64,000 bases of DNA from CALBZH01 sp964538515 (GTDB lineage Bacteria > Desulfobacterota > Syntrophobacteria > Syntrophobacterales > Syntrophobacteraceae). Under the pieces are notes generated by a model. The model did no database searches. It had not been told where the DNA came from and saw nothing but the letters and a program-made list of their open reading frames with translations. The stretch spans positions 138,449 to 202,448 of the forward strand of contig CAZIEW010000001.1 in assembly GCA_964538515.1 (NCBI GenBank), written 5' to 3'. The translations under genes and the position numbers were made by a program. This document shows positions 19,183-27,689 of the stretch, piece by piece. The first letter of the stretch is position 1. Each line of letters starts with the position of its first letter.

Positions 19183-21033
19183 CTATTCGATATAGATGGC
19201 GCCAAACTTACAGCTCCCGATACAAATACCGCAGCGCACGCACAGCTCTTCATCGATGCAGTGGCATTCCTTCTTCTCACCGATGATGGCATTCTCCGGA
19301 CATTTTCTGCGGCATACCCCGCATCCCGTGCACTTGTCCGTGTCGATCTCGTAGCGAATCAGCGGCTTACAGACCTTCGCCGGGCAGCGCTTCTCGAAGA
19401 CATGCGCCTCATATTCATGGCGGAAGTACTTCAGCGTACTCAGAACCGGATTGGGGGCGCTCTTTCCCAGACCGCACAACGCCGCTTCCTGCATCGTGCT
19501 GCCCAGTTTCTCGAGCTCGGCGAGGTCTTCCGGTACGGCGAGCCCGGAGCACATCCGGTCCACGATTTCATACATCCGCTTGACGCCAACCCGGCATGGA
19601 ACACATTTGCCGCAGGACTCCTGCACCAAGAAGGTGAGGAAGTACCGCGCAACGTCCACCATGCAGGTTTCCTCGTCGAGAATGATCATGCCGCCGGAGC
19701 CCATCATGGATCCGGCCTCCTTGAGCTTCTCGAAATCAACCGGGAGATCGATCAGGGATTCTGGAACGCAGCCGCCCGAAGGGCCGCCCGTCTGAACCGC
19801 TTTGAACGCTTTGCCCCCCGGAATGCCGCCACCGATGTCGTAGACGATCTTCTTGAGAGGGGTCCCCATGGCGACTTCGACAAGCCCGGGATTGTTGATC
19901 TTCCCGACCACGGAGAAGATCTTCGTGCCCTTGCTCCGCTCGGTGCCGATGGACGCGAACCACTTGCCGCCCTTGTTGATGATCAGGGGAACGCTGGCCC
20001 AGGTTTCCACGTTGTTGAGGTTGCTCGGACGGTGCCACAGCCCCTTTTCGACCGTGTGAATGTGCTTGCCTCGAGGCTCGCCGATCTTGCCCTCGAGGGA
20101 AGCCATCAGGGCCGTCGATTCCCCGCACACAAAGGCCCCGGCTCCGCGGGTGATGAACAGCTTCAGTCCAAAATCCGTCCCCAAGATGTTCGAGCCCAGG
20201 AGTCCGTAGGCTTCAGCCTGCTCGATGGCGCGCAGCCCATTTTTCACGGCCACGGGATATTCGTACCGGCAATAGATGTAGGCTTCCTTGGCTCCGATGC
20301 CGTAAGCCCCGATGATCATGCCTTCAATGACCTGGTGCGGATTGCCCTCGAGGAGGGCGCGGTCCATATAGGCGCCGGGATCCCCTTCGTCCGCGTTGCA
20401 GATCACATACTTGATCTCCCCTTTCGACTTCCGGCAGGACTCCCACTTGACCCCTGCGGGAAACCCTCCCCCCCCTCGACCGCGCAAACCGGAGAGCTTG
20501 ACTTCTTCGATCACCTCTTCGGGCTTCATGCCGGAGAGCACCTTCGCGAGGGCCGAATAACCGCCGCGCGAGATGTAATCATCGATCTCGGTGGACCAGT
20601 TCAACCCCGTATCGTTGAAGATGATCCTTTCCTGACCGGCATAGAAAGGGATGTCCCTCTCGCGAATGATCTTCTGTCCCGTTGAGGGATCGACGTAGAG
20701 CAGATCCTCCACCAGCTCATCCCCCAGCACCGACTTCTCGATGATTTCGGGGACCCTCGCTTCCTGCACTCGCTCGTAGAAGATATTTTCCGGCTCGATG
20801 ACAATGATCGGCCCGCGGGCACAGAACCCATGGCAGCCGGTCACGGTCACCATGTAGTCGTTGGCCACCCCTTTCTCGCTCAGCAGCTTCTCGAAGGCAC
20901 CGATAAGATGCTGCCCGCCTCCGGAATGACACCCGGGCCCGCCGCATATTCTGATACGCTTACGAACCGATTTCCGCTTCTCATTGATCTGCTGACGCAA
21001 GACTTCGAGATCATGAACACTGTTCAGCCGCAT
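19183..21033 (-). CDS. nuoF: NADH-quinone oxidoreductase subunit F with N-terminal [2Fe-2S] and C-terminal 2[4Fe-4S] domains
   Basis: 616 residues, well above the ~430 of a plain NuoF. Domain order: thioredoxin-like [2Fe-2S] (Cys near 30, 35, 67 and 71), the FMN/NADH-binding fold (LRGRGGGGFPAGVKW and CNADEGDPG), SLBB, the N3 [4Fe-4S] site (SCGKCVPCRVG and a later Cys), and a bacterial ferredoxin pair (CTGCGVCRRKCP, CVRCGICIGSC). This layout matches HydB/HndC of multimeric [FeFe] hydrogenases and NfnB-type partners rather than respiratory NuoF. It oxidises NADH, or could use NADH and ferredoxin together (inference). GGGAG precedes ATG 21033. Confidence 0.95.
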   Translation of the reverse strand: MRLNSVHDLEVLRQQINEKRKSVRKRIRICGGPGCHSGGGQHLIGAFEKLLSEKGVANDYMVTVTGCHGFCARGPIIVIEPENIFYERVQEARVPEIIEKSVLGDELVEDLLYVDPSTGQKIIRERDIPFYAGQERIIFNDTGLNWSTEIDDYISRGGYSALAKVLSGMKPEEVIEEVKLSGLRGRGGGGFPAGVKWESCRKSKGEIKYVICNADEGDPGAYMDRALLEGNPHQVIEGMIIGAYGIGAKEAYIYCRYEYPVAVKNGLRAIEQAEAYGLLGSNILGTDFGLKLFITRGAGAFVCGESTALMASLEGKIGEPRGKHIHTVEKGLWHRPSNLNNVETWASVPLIINKGGKWFASIGTERSKGTKIFSVVGKINNPGLVEVAMGTPLKKIVYDIGGGIPGGKAFKAVQTGGPSGGCVPESLIDLPVDFEKLKEAGSMMGSGGMIILDEETCMVDVARYFLTFLVQESCGKCVPCRVGVKRMYEIVDRMCSGLAVPEDLAELEKLGSTMQEAALCGLGKSAPNPVLSTLKYFRHEYEAHVFEKRCPAKVCKPLIRYEIDTDKCTGCGVCRRKCPENAIIGEKKECHCIDEELCVRCGICIGSCKFGAIYIE

Positions 21034-21046
21034 CTTGGTTTCTCCC

Positions 21047-21517
21047 TCAAGCCCCTTTTTCTCTCAACTCTTTGACCAGGTCGGTCACCTTGCTGGGGGT
21101 CACTTCCGCGTAGGTCGTCTCCCCGACAACCACCACGGGAGCGGCCGCGCAGGCACCCACACAGTTGACCGTCTCCAGAGTCACGAACAGATCCTCCGAA
21201 GTCTCCCCTGGCTTCAAGCTCAGCTCCGTCTCCAACCGCTCGATGATGCGTGGCCCACCCTTGACATGGCAGGCGGTGCCGGTACACACATGCATAATGA
21301 AGCGACCTCTGGGCTTGAGACTGAACACCTTGAAAAAGTTGGCCACGCTGTAGACCTGACTGATGGGCATCTTGAGTCTTTCGGACACCCGGCTGATGCT
21401 TTCGTGTGGCAGGTAGTGATAGCGGTGGTTGATGTCCAGCATGATTTGGAGCAGGGATGCTGGGCTGGGGTCCCACTGATCGATGATTGCATCGACATCC
21501 TGAATATTGAATTCCAT
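21047..21517 (-). CDS. nuoE: NADH-quinone oxidoreductase subunit E
   Basis: 156 residues, thioredoxin-like [2Fe-2S] protein. Ligands are seen in HVCTGTACHVKGG and in ETVNCVGACAAAPVVVV. It partners NuoF and holds cluster N1a. ATG 21517 has GGAGG six bases upstream. This is the first gene of the nuo operon; a 140-base gap separates it from the receiver-kinase gene upstream. Confidence 0.96.
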   Translation of the reverse strand: MEFNIQDVDAIIDQWDPSPASLLQIMLDINHRYHYLPHESISRVSERLKMPISQVYSVANFFKVFSLKPRGRFIMHVCTGTACHVKGGPRIIERLETELSLKPGETSEDLFVTLETVNCVGACAAAPVVVVGETTYAEVTPSKVTDLVKELREKGA

Positions 21518-21657
21518 GCACTTCCTCCGTCCATGCTCCCGCAATGCCGGGCAGCCGGATCAAGTTGTCCCGAATGCCTTTTACGCCGCAAATTTTCTCG
21601 CACAAATTTTCACTTGCGTCAAGCGAATCCTTGTGCAATGTCAGTCTCTGAAGCTGT

Positions 21658-22761
21658 TTATGATCGGGGGTGTGCCTTATTGACGAAGACCGAGAATGTG
21701 GAACCTTTCCCAAGCTGGCTCCTCACCTGCATCTTCCCTCCGTGCGCCCGCACGATTTTTTCCACGATGGCCAGCCCGAGCCCCGTCCCCTGCTGCTCCC
21801 GGACCTCCTTGGACTTGCTGCGGAAGAACTGCTCGAACAGGAACGGGATTTCTTTCTCTTCTATGCCCATTCCGTCGTCCTCAACCTCAACCACCACCCA
21901 GTCTTCTTGCTGGAAAGCGCGGATCCGAACATACCCATTGGGACGATTGTACTTGATCGCATTGGAGATGAGGTTGCTGAGCACCTCCCTAAATGAATCC
22001 GGATCAACCTCCACCAGGGGGAGATCGTCGGGGACCTCGGTGCTGATCTCGATCCCCTTCTCGCGGGCGGACCATTCGAGTCCTGCCAGAGCGGCATCCA
22101 CACAGGACGCCAGGGCCGCGGGCCGGAGCCGATGCGTGATCTCCCCCGCCTGAAGCCGGCTCATGTCGAGCCAGTCGTTGATGAGCTGCAGCAGCCCGTT
22201 CAATCGCTCGCGAGCCCGCTCGAGCATTTCGCGCTGCATTTCGGAGAGCGTTCCGCCAATGTCGCTCAGGAGCACCTCGATATACTGGAAGATGGCCCCA
22301 AGCGGCGAGCGAAGCTGGTGCGTGACCATGGTCACGAAGTTGCGCTCCATGGCCGCCTTTTCTTCCCGGAGGGCACGGGATTCCCGGTCCAGCCGGCGCT
22401 TTTCAAGGCCACGGCGCACGACGATGATGAGCTCATCCGGAGTGAATGGCTTTGGAAGGTAGTCGTAAGCGCCCTCTTTCATGACCGCTACGGCGCTTTC
22501 GACAGTGGCATAGCCTGTGATGAGGATCGTCACCAGATTGGGATCGAGCGCACGGACGCGTCGCGCCACTTCGACCCCATCCATCTCGGGCATCTTGAGA
22601 TCGACCAGCACCAGGTCATGGGGCTGGCGCATGAGGATATCGAGTCCTTCGCGCCCCCCGGAAGCCATGGTCACCTGGATGCCTTCCCGATTCAAGACCC
22701 GCTGGCAGGAAATCCGAGCGATTTCCTCATCATCGATCACAAGAACTTTGGGAGCATCCAC
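21658..22761 (-). CDS. Receiver-histidine kinase hybrid
   Basis: About 367 residues. An N-terminal receiver domain (VLVIDDEEIARIS, phospho-acceptor Asp in LVLVDLKMPEMDG, switch Thr in ILITGYA, Lys in YLPKPFTP) is joined to a HisKA dimerisation domain (VTHQLRSPLGA, phospho-acceptor His) and an ATPase domain (NLISNAIKYNRP, DDGMGIEEKE, GTGLGLAIVEKIV). There is no membrane span, so it acts in the cytoplasm, perhaps relaying phosphate received from another kinase. GTG 22761 has GGGGAC six bases upstream; TTG 22779 is an alternative. It lies between a lone receiver gene and nuo, all read the same way. Confidence 0.93.
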   Translation of the reverse strand: MDAPKVLVIDDEEIARISCQRVLNREGIQVTMASGGREGLDILMRQPHDLVLVDLKMPEMDGVEVARRVRALDPNLVTILITGYATVESAVAVMKEGAYDYLPKPFTPDELIIVVRRGLEKRRLDRESRALREEKAAMERNFVTMVTHQLRSPLGAIFQYIEVLLSDIGGTLSEMQREMLERARERLNGLLQLINDWLDMSRLQAGEITHRLRPAALASCVDAALAGLEWSAREKGIEISTEVPDDLPLVEVDPDSFREVLSNLISNAIKYNRPNGYVRIRAFQQEDWVVVEVEDDGMGIEEKEIPFLFEQFFRSKSKEVREQQGTGLGLAIVEKIVRAHGGKMQVRSQLGKGSTFSVFVNKAHPRS

Positions 22762-22840
22762 GGTCGTCCCCGAGCACAACGAGAAGGAACAGCATTTCAG
22801 GCCGGTGATTCAGCGCGCCCCTCACCCTCGCGGACCCGTC

Positions 22841-23254
22841 TCACTTGGGCTTCTGAATCATCTTGGCTACCTTTTCCAGCAATTCCTTCGGCTTCAGGGG
22901 CTTGTCCAGATATTCGTCCGGCGCGACATCACTGGTATCCTGCTCGTCTCCGAATGAGAATCGAGAGCCCGTATCGGCTTTCACGCTGGACACCATCAGA
23001 ATCGGGGTGGTCGACACGGATTCGTATTCCTCGGCATCCCGGATGGTCCCGAGAAAGCTGAATCCCTCGAAAAGCGTCTCCATCATGATGTCCAACATGA
23101 TCAGATCAGGCTGCAGCTCCTTGGCCTTGACCAGCCCTTCCTTCCCGTCCCCAGCCCAAAACACCTCATAGCCGTCCGTAAGGAGAATCATTTTGGTCGT
23201 TTTTACGAAATCCGGGTCATCGTCGACGATCAGGATCTTGCCCTTTGTTGCCAT
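22841..23254 (-). CDS. Single-domain response regulator
   Basis: 137 residues, receiver domain only: ILIVDDDPDF acidic pocket, Asp55 in DLIMLDIMME, and Lys in YLDKPLKP. An insertion of about 15 polar residues (KADTGSRFSFGDEQDTSDVA) sits between beta4 and beta5, unusual for a CheY-like fold. Having no output domain, it may pass phosphate between the two kinases next to it. ATG 23254 follows GGAGG at eight bases. A good promoter lies at 23363-23335. Confidence 0.92.
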   Translation of the reverse strand: MATKGKILIVDDDPDFVKTTKMILLTDGYEVFWAGDGKEGLVKAKELQPDLIMLDIMMETLFEGFSFLGTIRDAEEYESVSTTPILMVSSVKADTGSRFSFGDEQDTSDVAPDEYLDKPLKPKELLEKVAKMIQKPK

Positions 23255-23334
23255 GCACACACCTCCAGGCCCATGAGGAGAAAACGTTCACAATGTGGCT
23301 GAAGCCCCTTTCAGGAGACAGGAAATTGTCGTGA

Positions 23335-23363
23335 TTTGTAGCGGAATCAGCCTTGCGTGTCAA
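23335..23363 (-). promoter_or_regulatory. Sigma-70-type promoter for the response-regulator gene
   Basis: On the minus strand TTGACA (23363-23358) is separated by exactly 17 bases from TACAAA (23340-23335). It lies about 80 bases upstream of the receiver gene's ATG, in the divergent region shared with the haem-motif kinase, and could drive the receiver, the hybrid kinase and perhaps nuo. Confidence 0.6.
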
Positions 23364-23486
23364 CTCCAATTCTAGTAACCTAATTCACAAGCTCACAGCA
23401 CACCCCCGGATGGAATTGGCCGGCTCAGGGCTTTGCCGGCATTGCGCTGCACTCCCTTTCACGCGACTTTCCTCGACGAGGCGACC

Positions 23487-25109
23487 ATGTGGTTCAAGAG
23501 GCTGACGTGGTACAAGCGCATCGGGACCAAAATCAGCGTGCTCACGAGCGTCCTCGTCATCGCGTTCACGAGCGGCTACACTTATTTTTCCATCAAGAGC
23601 CAGCGGGAGCACCTCATCGAGGAGATCATCCGCACCGTTAGCCTCTTGAGCGACACCATCAAGCTTTCCTCCCGCGCCGACATGCTGCTCTACGCCCCGG
23701 ACCGGCTGCACCAGACCGTCGACACCATCGGAAAGCAACAGTCCATCGAGAAGATGCGGATCTTCAACTATGTCGGGCAGATCATCTACTCGTCCGACAG
23801 GTCCGAGATGAACCGCCTGGTCGACAAGCATGCCGAGCAATGCACTGCCTGCCACGCCGCCGAAAAGCCGTTGGAGCGCCTCGAGACACCGGAGCGCACC
23901 CGCATCTTTCGATCCCAGGCCGGCTACCGGGTGCTCGGGATGATCAATCCCATTTACAACGAGCCCGACTGCTACAACGCGAGCTGCCACGTGCATCCTC
24001 CCGATCAGAAAGTGCTTGGAGTCCTGGACATCGACGTTTCTCTCCAGGCCACGGACGAGCGGGTCCGAATCGTGGAGGCCAAGCTGCTGATGAGCGGGCT
24101 TGCGACCGCCCTGGCCCTCGCCTGCCTCATCAAATTCCTGACCTACCGCTTCCTGAACCAGCCCCTGCGGGAGCTGATCGAAGGCACCCAGCGGATTGCC
24201 CACGAAGACCTCGACTTCCAAATCCCCATCCGGACGGAGGACGAACTGGGGATCTTCGCGCAGTTTTTCAACCAGATGACCCGGGAGCTCAAGCGGGCCA
24301 AGCAGTCCCTCACGGAGTGGGGGAATCGCCTCGAGCAGATGGTTTGCGAACGGACTAAGGACCTTCAGGATGCCCAGCAGCAGCTCGTTCGCAGCGAAAA
24401 GCTGGCGTCTCTGGGCAAACTGGCCGCCGGCGTCGCCCATGAGATCAACAACCCGCTCACGGGTGTGCTCACCTTCAGCCAGCTCCTCCGGGACGAGTTC
24501 CCTCCCGAAACCAGCCAGCACCAAGATCTCAACGTGATCGTGAACGAAACGGTCCGATGCCGCAGCATCGTCCGAGGTCTTCTCGAGTTCGCACGCCAGA
24601 CGGCTCCGGAGAAGGCGGCCGCCGACGTGCATGAGATCGTTGAAGAAGTGCTTCGGATGGTCGCCAACCAGGAGCTGTTTCAGAATATCGAGGTGCACAA
24701 GGACTATGATTCCAGGGCTCCACACCTGATGGTCGACCGCGACCAAATCAAACAGGTGATCCTCAATATCGTGGTGAACGCCGCCGAAGCCATGGGCAAA
24801 ACCGGCGTCCTCCGGATTCGCTCGGAATGGAGCGAGGATAGCGCCCAGCTGGCCTTGCATGTCATTGATTCTGGACCGGGAATCGAGCCGGAGGTCCTCA
24901 ACAAGCTCTTCGACCCGTTTTTCACCACCAAGGAGATGGGAACCGGCCTGGGAATGGCCATTTCCTATGGGATTGTAAAAGGGCATCGCGGAAGCATCGA
25001 CGTGAAGAGCAAGCCCGGGGAAGGCTGCGAAGTCATCGTCACGCTGCCGGCCGGACAGCCCGCTCAGCCGGCTGGCGAGGAGGAGCCCCGGGACCGGGTG
25101 ATCTCCTAG
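23487..25109 (+). CDS. Membrane sensor histidine kinase with periplasmic haem-binding motifs
   Basis: 540 residues. Two membrane helices (about 16-36 and 199-220) enclose a periplasmic domain carrying CTACH (about 119-123) and CYNASCH (about 162-168), i.e. one CxxCH and one CX4CH c-type haem motif. HAMP (NQPLRELIEGTQRIA), a coiled coil, HisKA (GVAHEINNPLTG, His near 318) and the ATPase domain (NIVVNAAEAMG, DSGPGIEP, TGLGMAISYGIVKGH) follow. It probably senses redox state or a gas in the periplasm; its partner may be the adjacent receiver (inference). ATG 23487 has GAGG about six bases upstream. Its stop overlaps the convergent GNAT gene by four bases. Confidence 0.9.
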   Translation: MWFKRLTWYKRIGTKISVLTSVLVIAFTSGYTYFSIKSQREHLIEEIIRTVSLLSDTIKLSSRADMLLYAPDRLHQTVDTIGKQQSIEKMRIFNYVGQIIYSSDRSEMNRLVDKHAEQCTACHAAEKPLERLETPERTRIFRSQAGYRVLGMINPIYNEPDCYNASCHVHPPDQKVLGVLDIDVSLQATDERVRIVEAKLLMSGLATALALACLIKFLTYRFLNQPLRELIEGTQRIAHEDLDFQIPIRTEDELGIFAQFFNQMTRELKRAKQSLTEWGNRLEQMVCERTKDLQDAQQQLVRSEKLASLGKLAAGVAHEINNPLTGVLTFSQLLRDEFPPETSQHQDLNVIVNETVRCRSIVRGLLEFARQTAPEKAAADVHEIVEEVLRMVANQELFQNIEVHKDYDSRAPHLMVDRDQIKQVILNIVVNAAEAMGKTGVLRIRSEWSEDSAQLALHVIDSGPGIEPEVLNKLFDPFFTTKEMGTGLGMAISYGIVKGHRGSIDVKSKPGEGCEVIVTLPAGQPAQPAGEEEPRDRVIS

Positions 25110-25699
25110 AAGAGATAGAACATCTCTTCCTCGAGTTGAACGATGAGCCGCTTGATCATGAGCACCACATCGTGCATTTCACCACGGCGGTTCATGAAGT
25201 ACTTTTCGAGGGTACACTTCACCTCGAAACCGAGCTGACGAAAAGCCTTGATGGCGAGCTCACTTTCGGCGAGGATCTCCGCCTTGAGGAAATGGATTCC
25301 CAACCGATTCCCGGCGTCGATCAGCTCCTTGATCATGGCGGAGCCCAGGCCCAGCTGGCGGTAATCCTTACCGACGACGACGCGAACTTCCGCGATGTGC
25401 CGGTGCACGCCGGTCATGAAGTGCATGGTGGCCACCGCGATGATGTGATCCATGGCCTCATTCAGTGCGATGACCGGCAGCACCCGCTGGTAATCCAGAG
25501 AGCTGACCCAGGAAGTGACCACCGCGGGATCACGCACGTCGTGCCGCAGCTTCTCGGCTTCCTGCTCGGTTATCTCGCCGAAGAAGGTCTTGAGATCCGC
25601 TTCGTCGGCCTTCTCCATTATCCTGAAGTGGACTTTTTCGCCGTTGATGAGGATGCTGGCCCGGGGCGCGTAGAGCTGTTCAACGGGGATTTTGTTCAT
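25106..25699 (-). CDS. GNAT-family N-acetyltransferase
   Basis: 197 residues. The acetyl-CoA-binding loop VVVGKDYRQLGLGSAMIKEL matches GNAT motif A, and the downstream LKAEILAESELAIKAFRQLG matches motif B. The N-terminal INGEKVHFRIMEKADEADL resembles domains found near acetyl-CoA synthetase/Pat-type acetyltransferases, but the substrate is unknown. ATG 25699 is chosen with AGGA seven bases upstream; a longer frame starts at 25780. Confidence 0.85.
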   Translation of the reverse strand: MNKIPVEQLYAPRASILINGEKVHFRIMEKADEADLKTFFGEITEQEAEKLRHDVRDPAVVTSWVSSLDYQRVLPVIALNEAMDHIIAVATMHFMTGVHRHIAEVRVVVGKDYRQLGLGSAMIKELIDAGNRLGIHFLKAEILAESELAIKAFRQLGFEVKCTLEKYFMNRRGEMHDVVLMIKRLIVQLEEEMFYLF

Positions 25700-25950
25700 C
25701 TCCAGATCCTGTGGCTTCACGGGTATTGGATGCACCGGGAGCTCGAGTCGTTCTGCAGTCAGCGCTGCACTCCCAGCCAATCACTGATTCTGCCGACGAA
25801 AACGCGACGAGCGAGGCAATTCGGGGCTGGACGCACAACCGCCAAACCCTTTAGGCGGAATAGTATCGCTTTTCCCACATGCGCACAAGCGCTTTGGCTG
25901 TTCGGGGCCGGGACGTGACAAAGGATTTTGCAGCACAAAGGAGTGGTTTC

Positions 25951-26766
25951 ATGTTCGAGCATACTCAGGTCGGTTTCATTGGCGGCGGCAATATGGGCGA
26001 AGCCCTCATCAAAGGATTCCTTGCGTCCGCGCTCCTGCCTCCCAACAAGATCCTCGTCTACGATGTCAGCCAGGAACGGATGCAGCACCTTGCCGCCGTT
26101 TACGGAATCGTGCTGGAACAAGACCTCCCCAGCCTCGTTTCCAGCTGCCAGATCCTCATTCTGGCGGTCAAGCCGCAAGTGATGCAGACCGTCCTGCAAA
26201 CCATGCGTCCCCATCTCGGCCACGCCCCTCTGGTGATCTCCATCGCGGCCGGCATTCCCCTCGGCGTGCTCACCAACGGGCTGCCGGTGAACCTCCCCAT
26301 CGTTCGGGTCATGCCCAACACCCCCGCTCTAGTCCTCGAGGGTGCATCGGCTCTCTCGAGGGGGCCGAGCGTGACCGATCTGCACATGGCCCAGGCGTTG
26401 AAGCTCTTTCAAGCGGTCGGGAAAGCCATGGAGGTCGAGGAGAAATGGATGGACGCCGTGACAGGACTGAGCGGCAGTGGACCAGCTTATGTTCTGCTGC
26501 TTCTCGAAGGAATGATCGACGCCGGCGTCCTCATGGGGCTGCCCCGCCCGATCGCCCGGGAGCTTGTGCTCCAGACGGCCAAAGGCTCCGTGGAAATGCT
26601 GTTCGACACGGGCAAGCATCCCGCCGAGCTCAAAGACATGATCACCTCCCCCGGCGGCACAACGATCCGCGGTCTCGCGATCCTCGAAGAGCAAGGCGTC
26701 CGGGGAGCGTTGATGCGAGCCGTGGAGGCGGCCACCCTGCGCTCGCAGGAGCTCGGCAAAGGGTAA
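25951..26766 (+). CDS. proC: Pyrroline-5-carboxylate reductase
   Basis: 271 residues, the normal size. The Rossmann start VGFIGGGNMGEALIKGF, the loop ILAVKPQVM, the NTPALV segment and GLSGSGPAYVLLLLEGMIDAG followed by HPAELKDMITSPGGTTI are the family signature. It reduces pyrroline-5-carboxylate to proline with NAD(P)H in the cytoplasm. AAGGAG lies eight bases before ATG 25951. Its end lies 17 bases from the convergent IF-2-like gene. Confidence 0.97.
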   Translation: MFEHTQVGFIGGGNMGEALIKGFLASALLPPNKILVYDVSQERMQHLAAVYGIVLEQDLPSLVSSCQILILAVKPQVMQTVLQTMRPHLGHAPLVISIAAGIPLGVLTNGLPVNLPIVRVMPNTPALVLEGASALSRGPSVTDLHMAQALKLFQAVGKAMEVEEKWMDAVTGLSGSGPAYVLLLLEGMIDAGVLMGLPRPIARELVLQTAKGSVEMLFDTGKHPAELKDMITSPGGTTIRGLAILEEQGVRGALMRAVEAATLRSQELGKG

Positions 26767-26783
26767 CCGGCCAAGAAGCGATC

Positions 26784-27539
26784 TCACGACGACTGATGAA
26801 AGCGTAAAATGCTTCCGCTGGGCTTCCAGGGAGAAAGGTGGCCTTCGCGCGCCGGCTCGTAGCATTCCACAAGGTCGCCGATCTTCGCCCGGTTGAAGCC
26901 TTCGAGCTTGATGCCTGCCTGCTGGCCGACTTTGGCCTCGCGCGCCTGTCTGCGCTCGATCTGGAGCGATTCTATCCGCCCTGCATAGACCGGGCCCATG
27001 GCGGAGATGATCCGAAACTGCTTGCCGACTGCGAGAATGCCTTCCTGTACCTCGCAACCGATGATGCTTCCCTTATGACTGCTCTTGAAAAGCGCGATGA
27101 CGCTCGCTCGGCCCGTGACGCGCTCCTCAGTCGGAACCGCGACGAAGCTTTGGGCGATCTGCCTGACGTCCTCAACCAAGCCGAAGATAACATTGTACAA
27201 TCGAACCTCACCGCCATGCTCTTTCAGCCATTGATCCCCCTTGGCCATGACCTCCACGTTGAAGCCGAGAACCAGCCTGGAGCCTGTGAGAGCCATGAGC
27301 AGGTCCGACTTCGAAACGTCGCCGACACCCGCATGAATGATCCGGACCTGAACACCGGGAGCCTGGATCGCCCTGATCGCGGCACTCAGTGCTTCCACGC
27401 TGCCGATCGTGTCGCATTTGACCACGACGTCCAGCTTCTTGCTGGACTCCTCTTGCCGGACCTTGAGAAGCCCTTGCGGGGAAACGGTCCTGGCGTGCTC
27501 CGGAGCATCCCCATGATGTCCGCGCTTCTTGTGCGTCAT
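26784..27539 (-). CDS. Stand-alone IF-2 C-terminal (domain 3-4) protein
   Basis: 251 residues that align only with the C-terminal half of initiation factor IF-2. Residues about 37-130 match IF2 domain 3 (VVVKCDTIGSVEALSAAI, VRIIHAGVGDVSKSDLLMA, VLGFNVEV), and about 135-230 match the tRNA-binding beta-barrel domain 4 (GSIIGCEVQEGILAVGK, GIKLEGFNRAKIGDLVECYE). The G domain is missing: no GxxxxGKT or NKxD motif is present. A full ribosome site (GGAGG, 5-6 bases before ATG 27539) shows it is a deliberate start, not a fragment of a larger infB. The role is unknown; it may bind initiator tRNA or the ribosome without GTPase activity. Confidence 0.88.
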   Translation of the reverse strand: MTHKKRGHHGDAPEHARTVSPQGLLKVRQEESSKKLDVVVKCDTIGSVEALSAAIRAIQAPGVQVRIIHAGVGDVSKSDLLMALTGSRLVLGFNVEVMAKGDQWLKEHGGEVRLYNVIFGLVEDVRQIAQSFVAVPTEERVTGRASVIALFKSSHKGSIIGCEVQEGILAVGKQFRIISAMGPVYAGRIESLQIERRQAREAKVGQQAGIKLEGFNRAKIGDLVECYEPAREGHLSPWKPSGSILRFHQSS

Positions 27540-27585
27540 AGCATCCTCCACTTCGTGGCGGTTCTGGGCTAAAATGCGCCTTGAC

Positions 27586-27613
27586 TGAGCCAATGATAAG
27601 AACGTTTGGCTCA
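27586..27613. promoter_or_regulatory. Perfect inverted repeat between divergent genes, operator-like
   Basis: TGAGCCAA (27586-27593) and TTGGCTCA (27606-27613) are perfect 8-base arms with a 12-base spacer, so their centres are 20 bases (about two helical turns) apart. The site lies 46 bases upstream of the IF-2-like start and 76 bases upstream of the ATP-grasp start. No T-tract follows, so an operator or mRNA leader structure is more likely than a terminator. Confidence 0.5.
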
Positions 27614-27689
27614 TCTCACCACACGATGGCCACCAGAAATGAGGTCCGGATTGCACGGCAGAGCAGGCGCAATACCCCTGAGAATCGCG

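Noticed and set aside
19099..20685. 528-codon open frame on the plus strand
   Set aside because: Antisense of nuoF without any recognisable motif.
21518..21657. Promoter directly upstream of nuoE
   Set aside because: A TTGACG hexamer is present on the minus strand, but no -10 box lies at 16-18 bases, so a nuo-specific promoter could not be supported.
23385..24986. 533-codon open frame on the minus strand
   Set aside because: Opposite the haem-motif histidine kinase, which has full domains; the antisense product has none.
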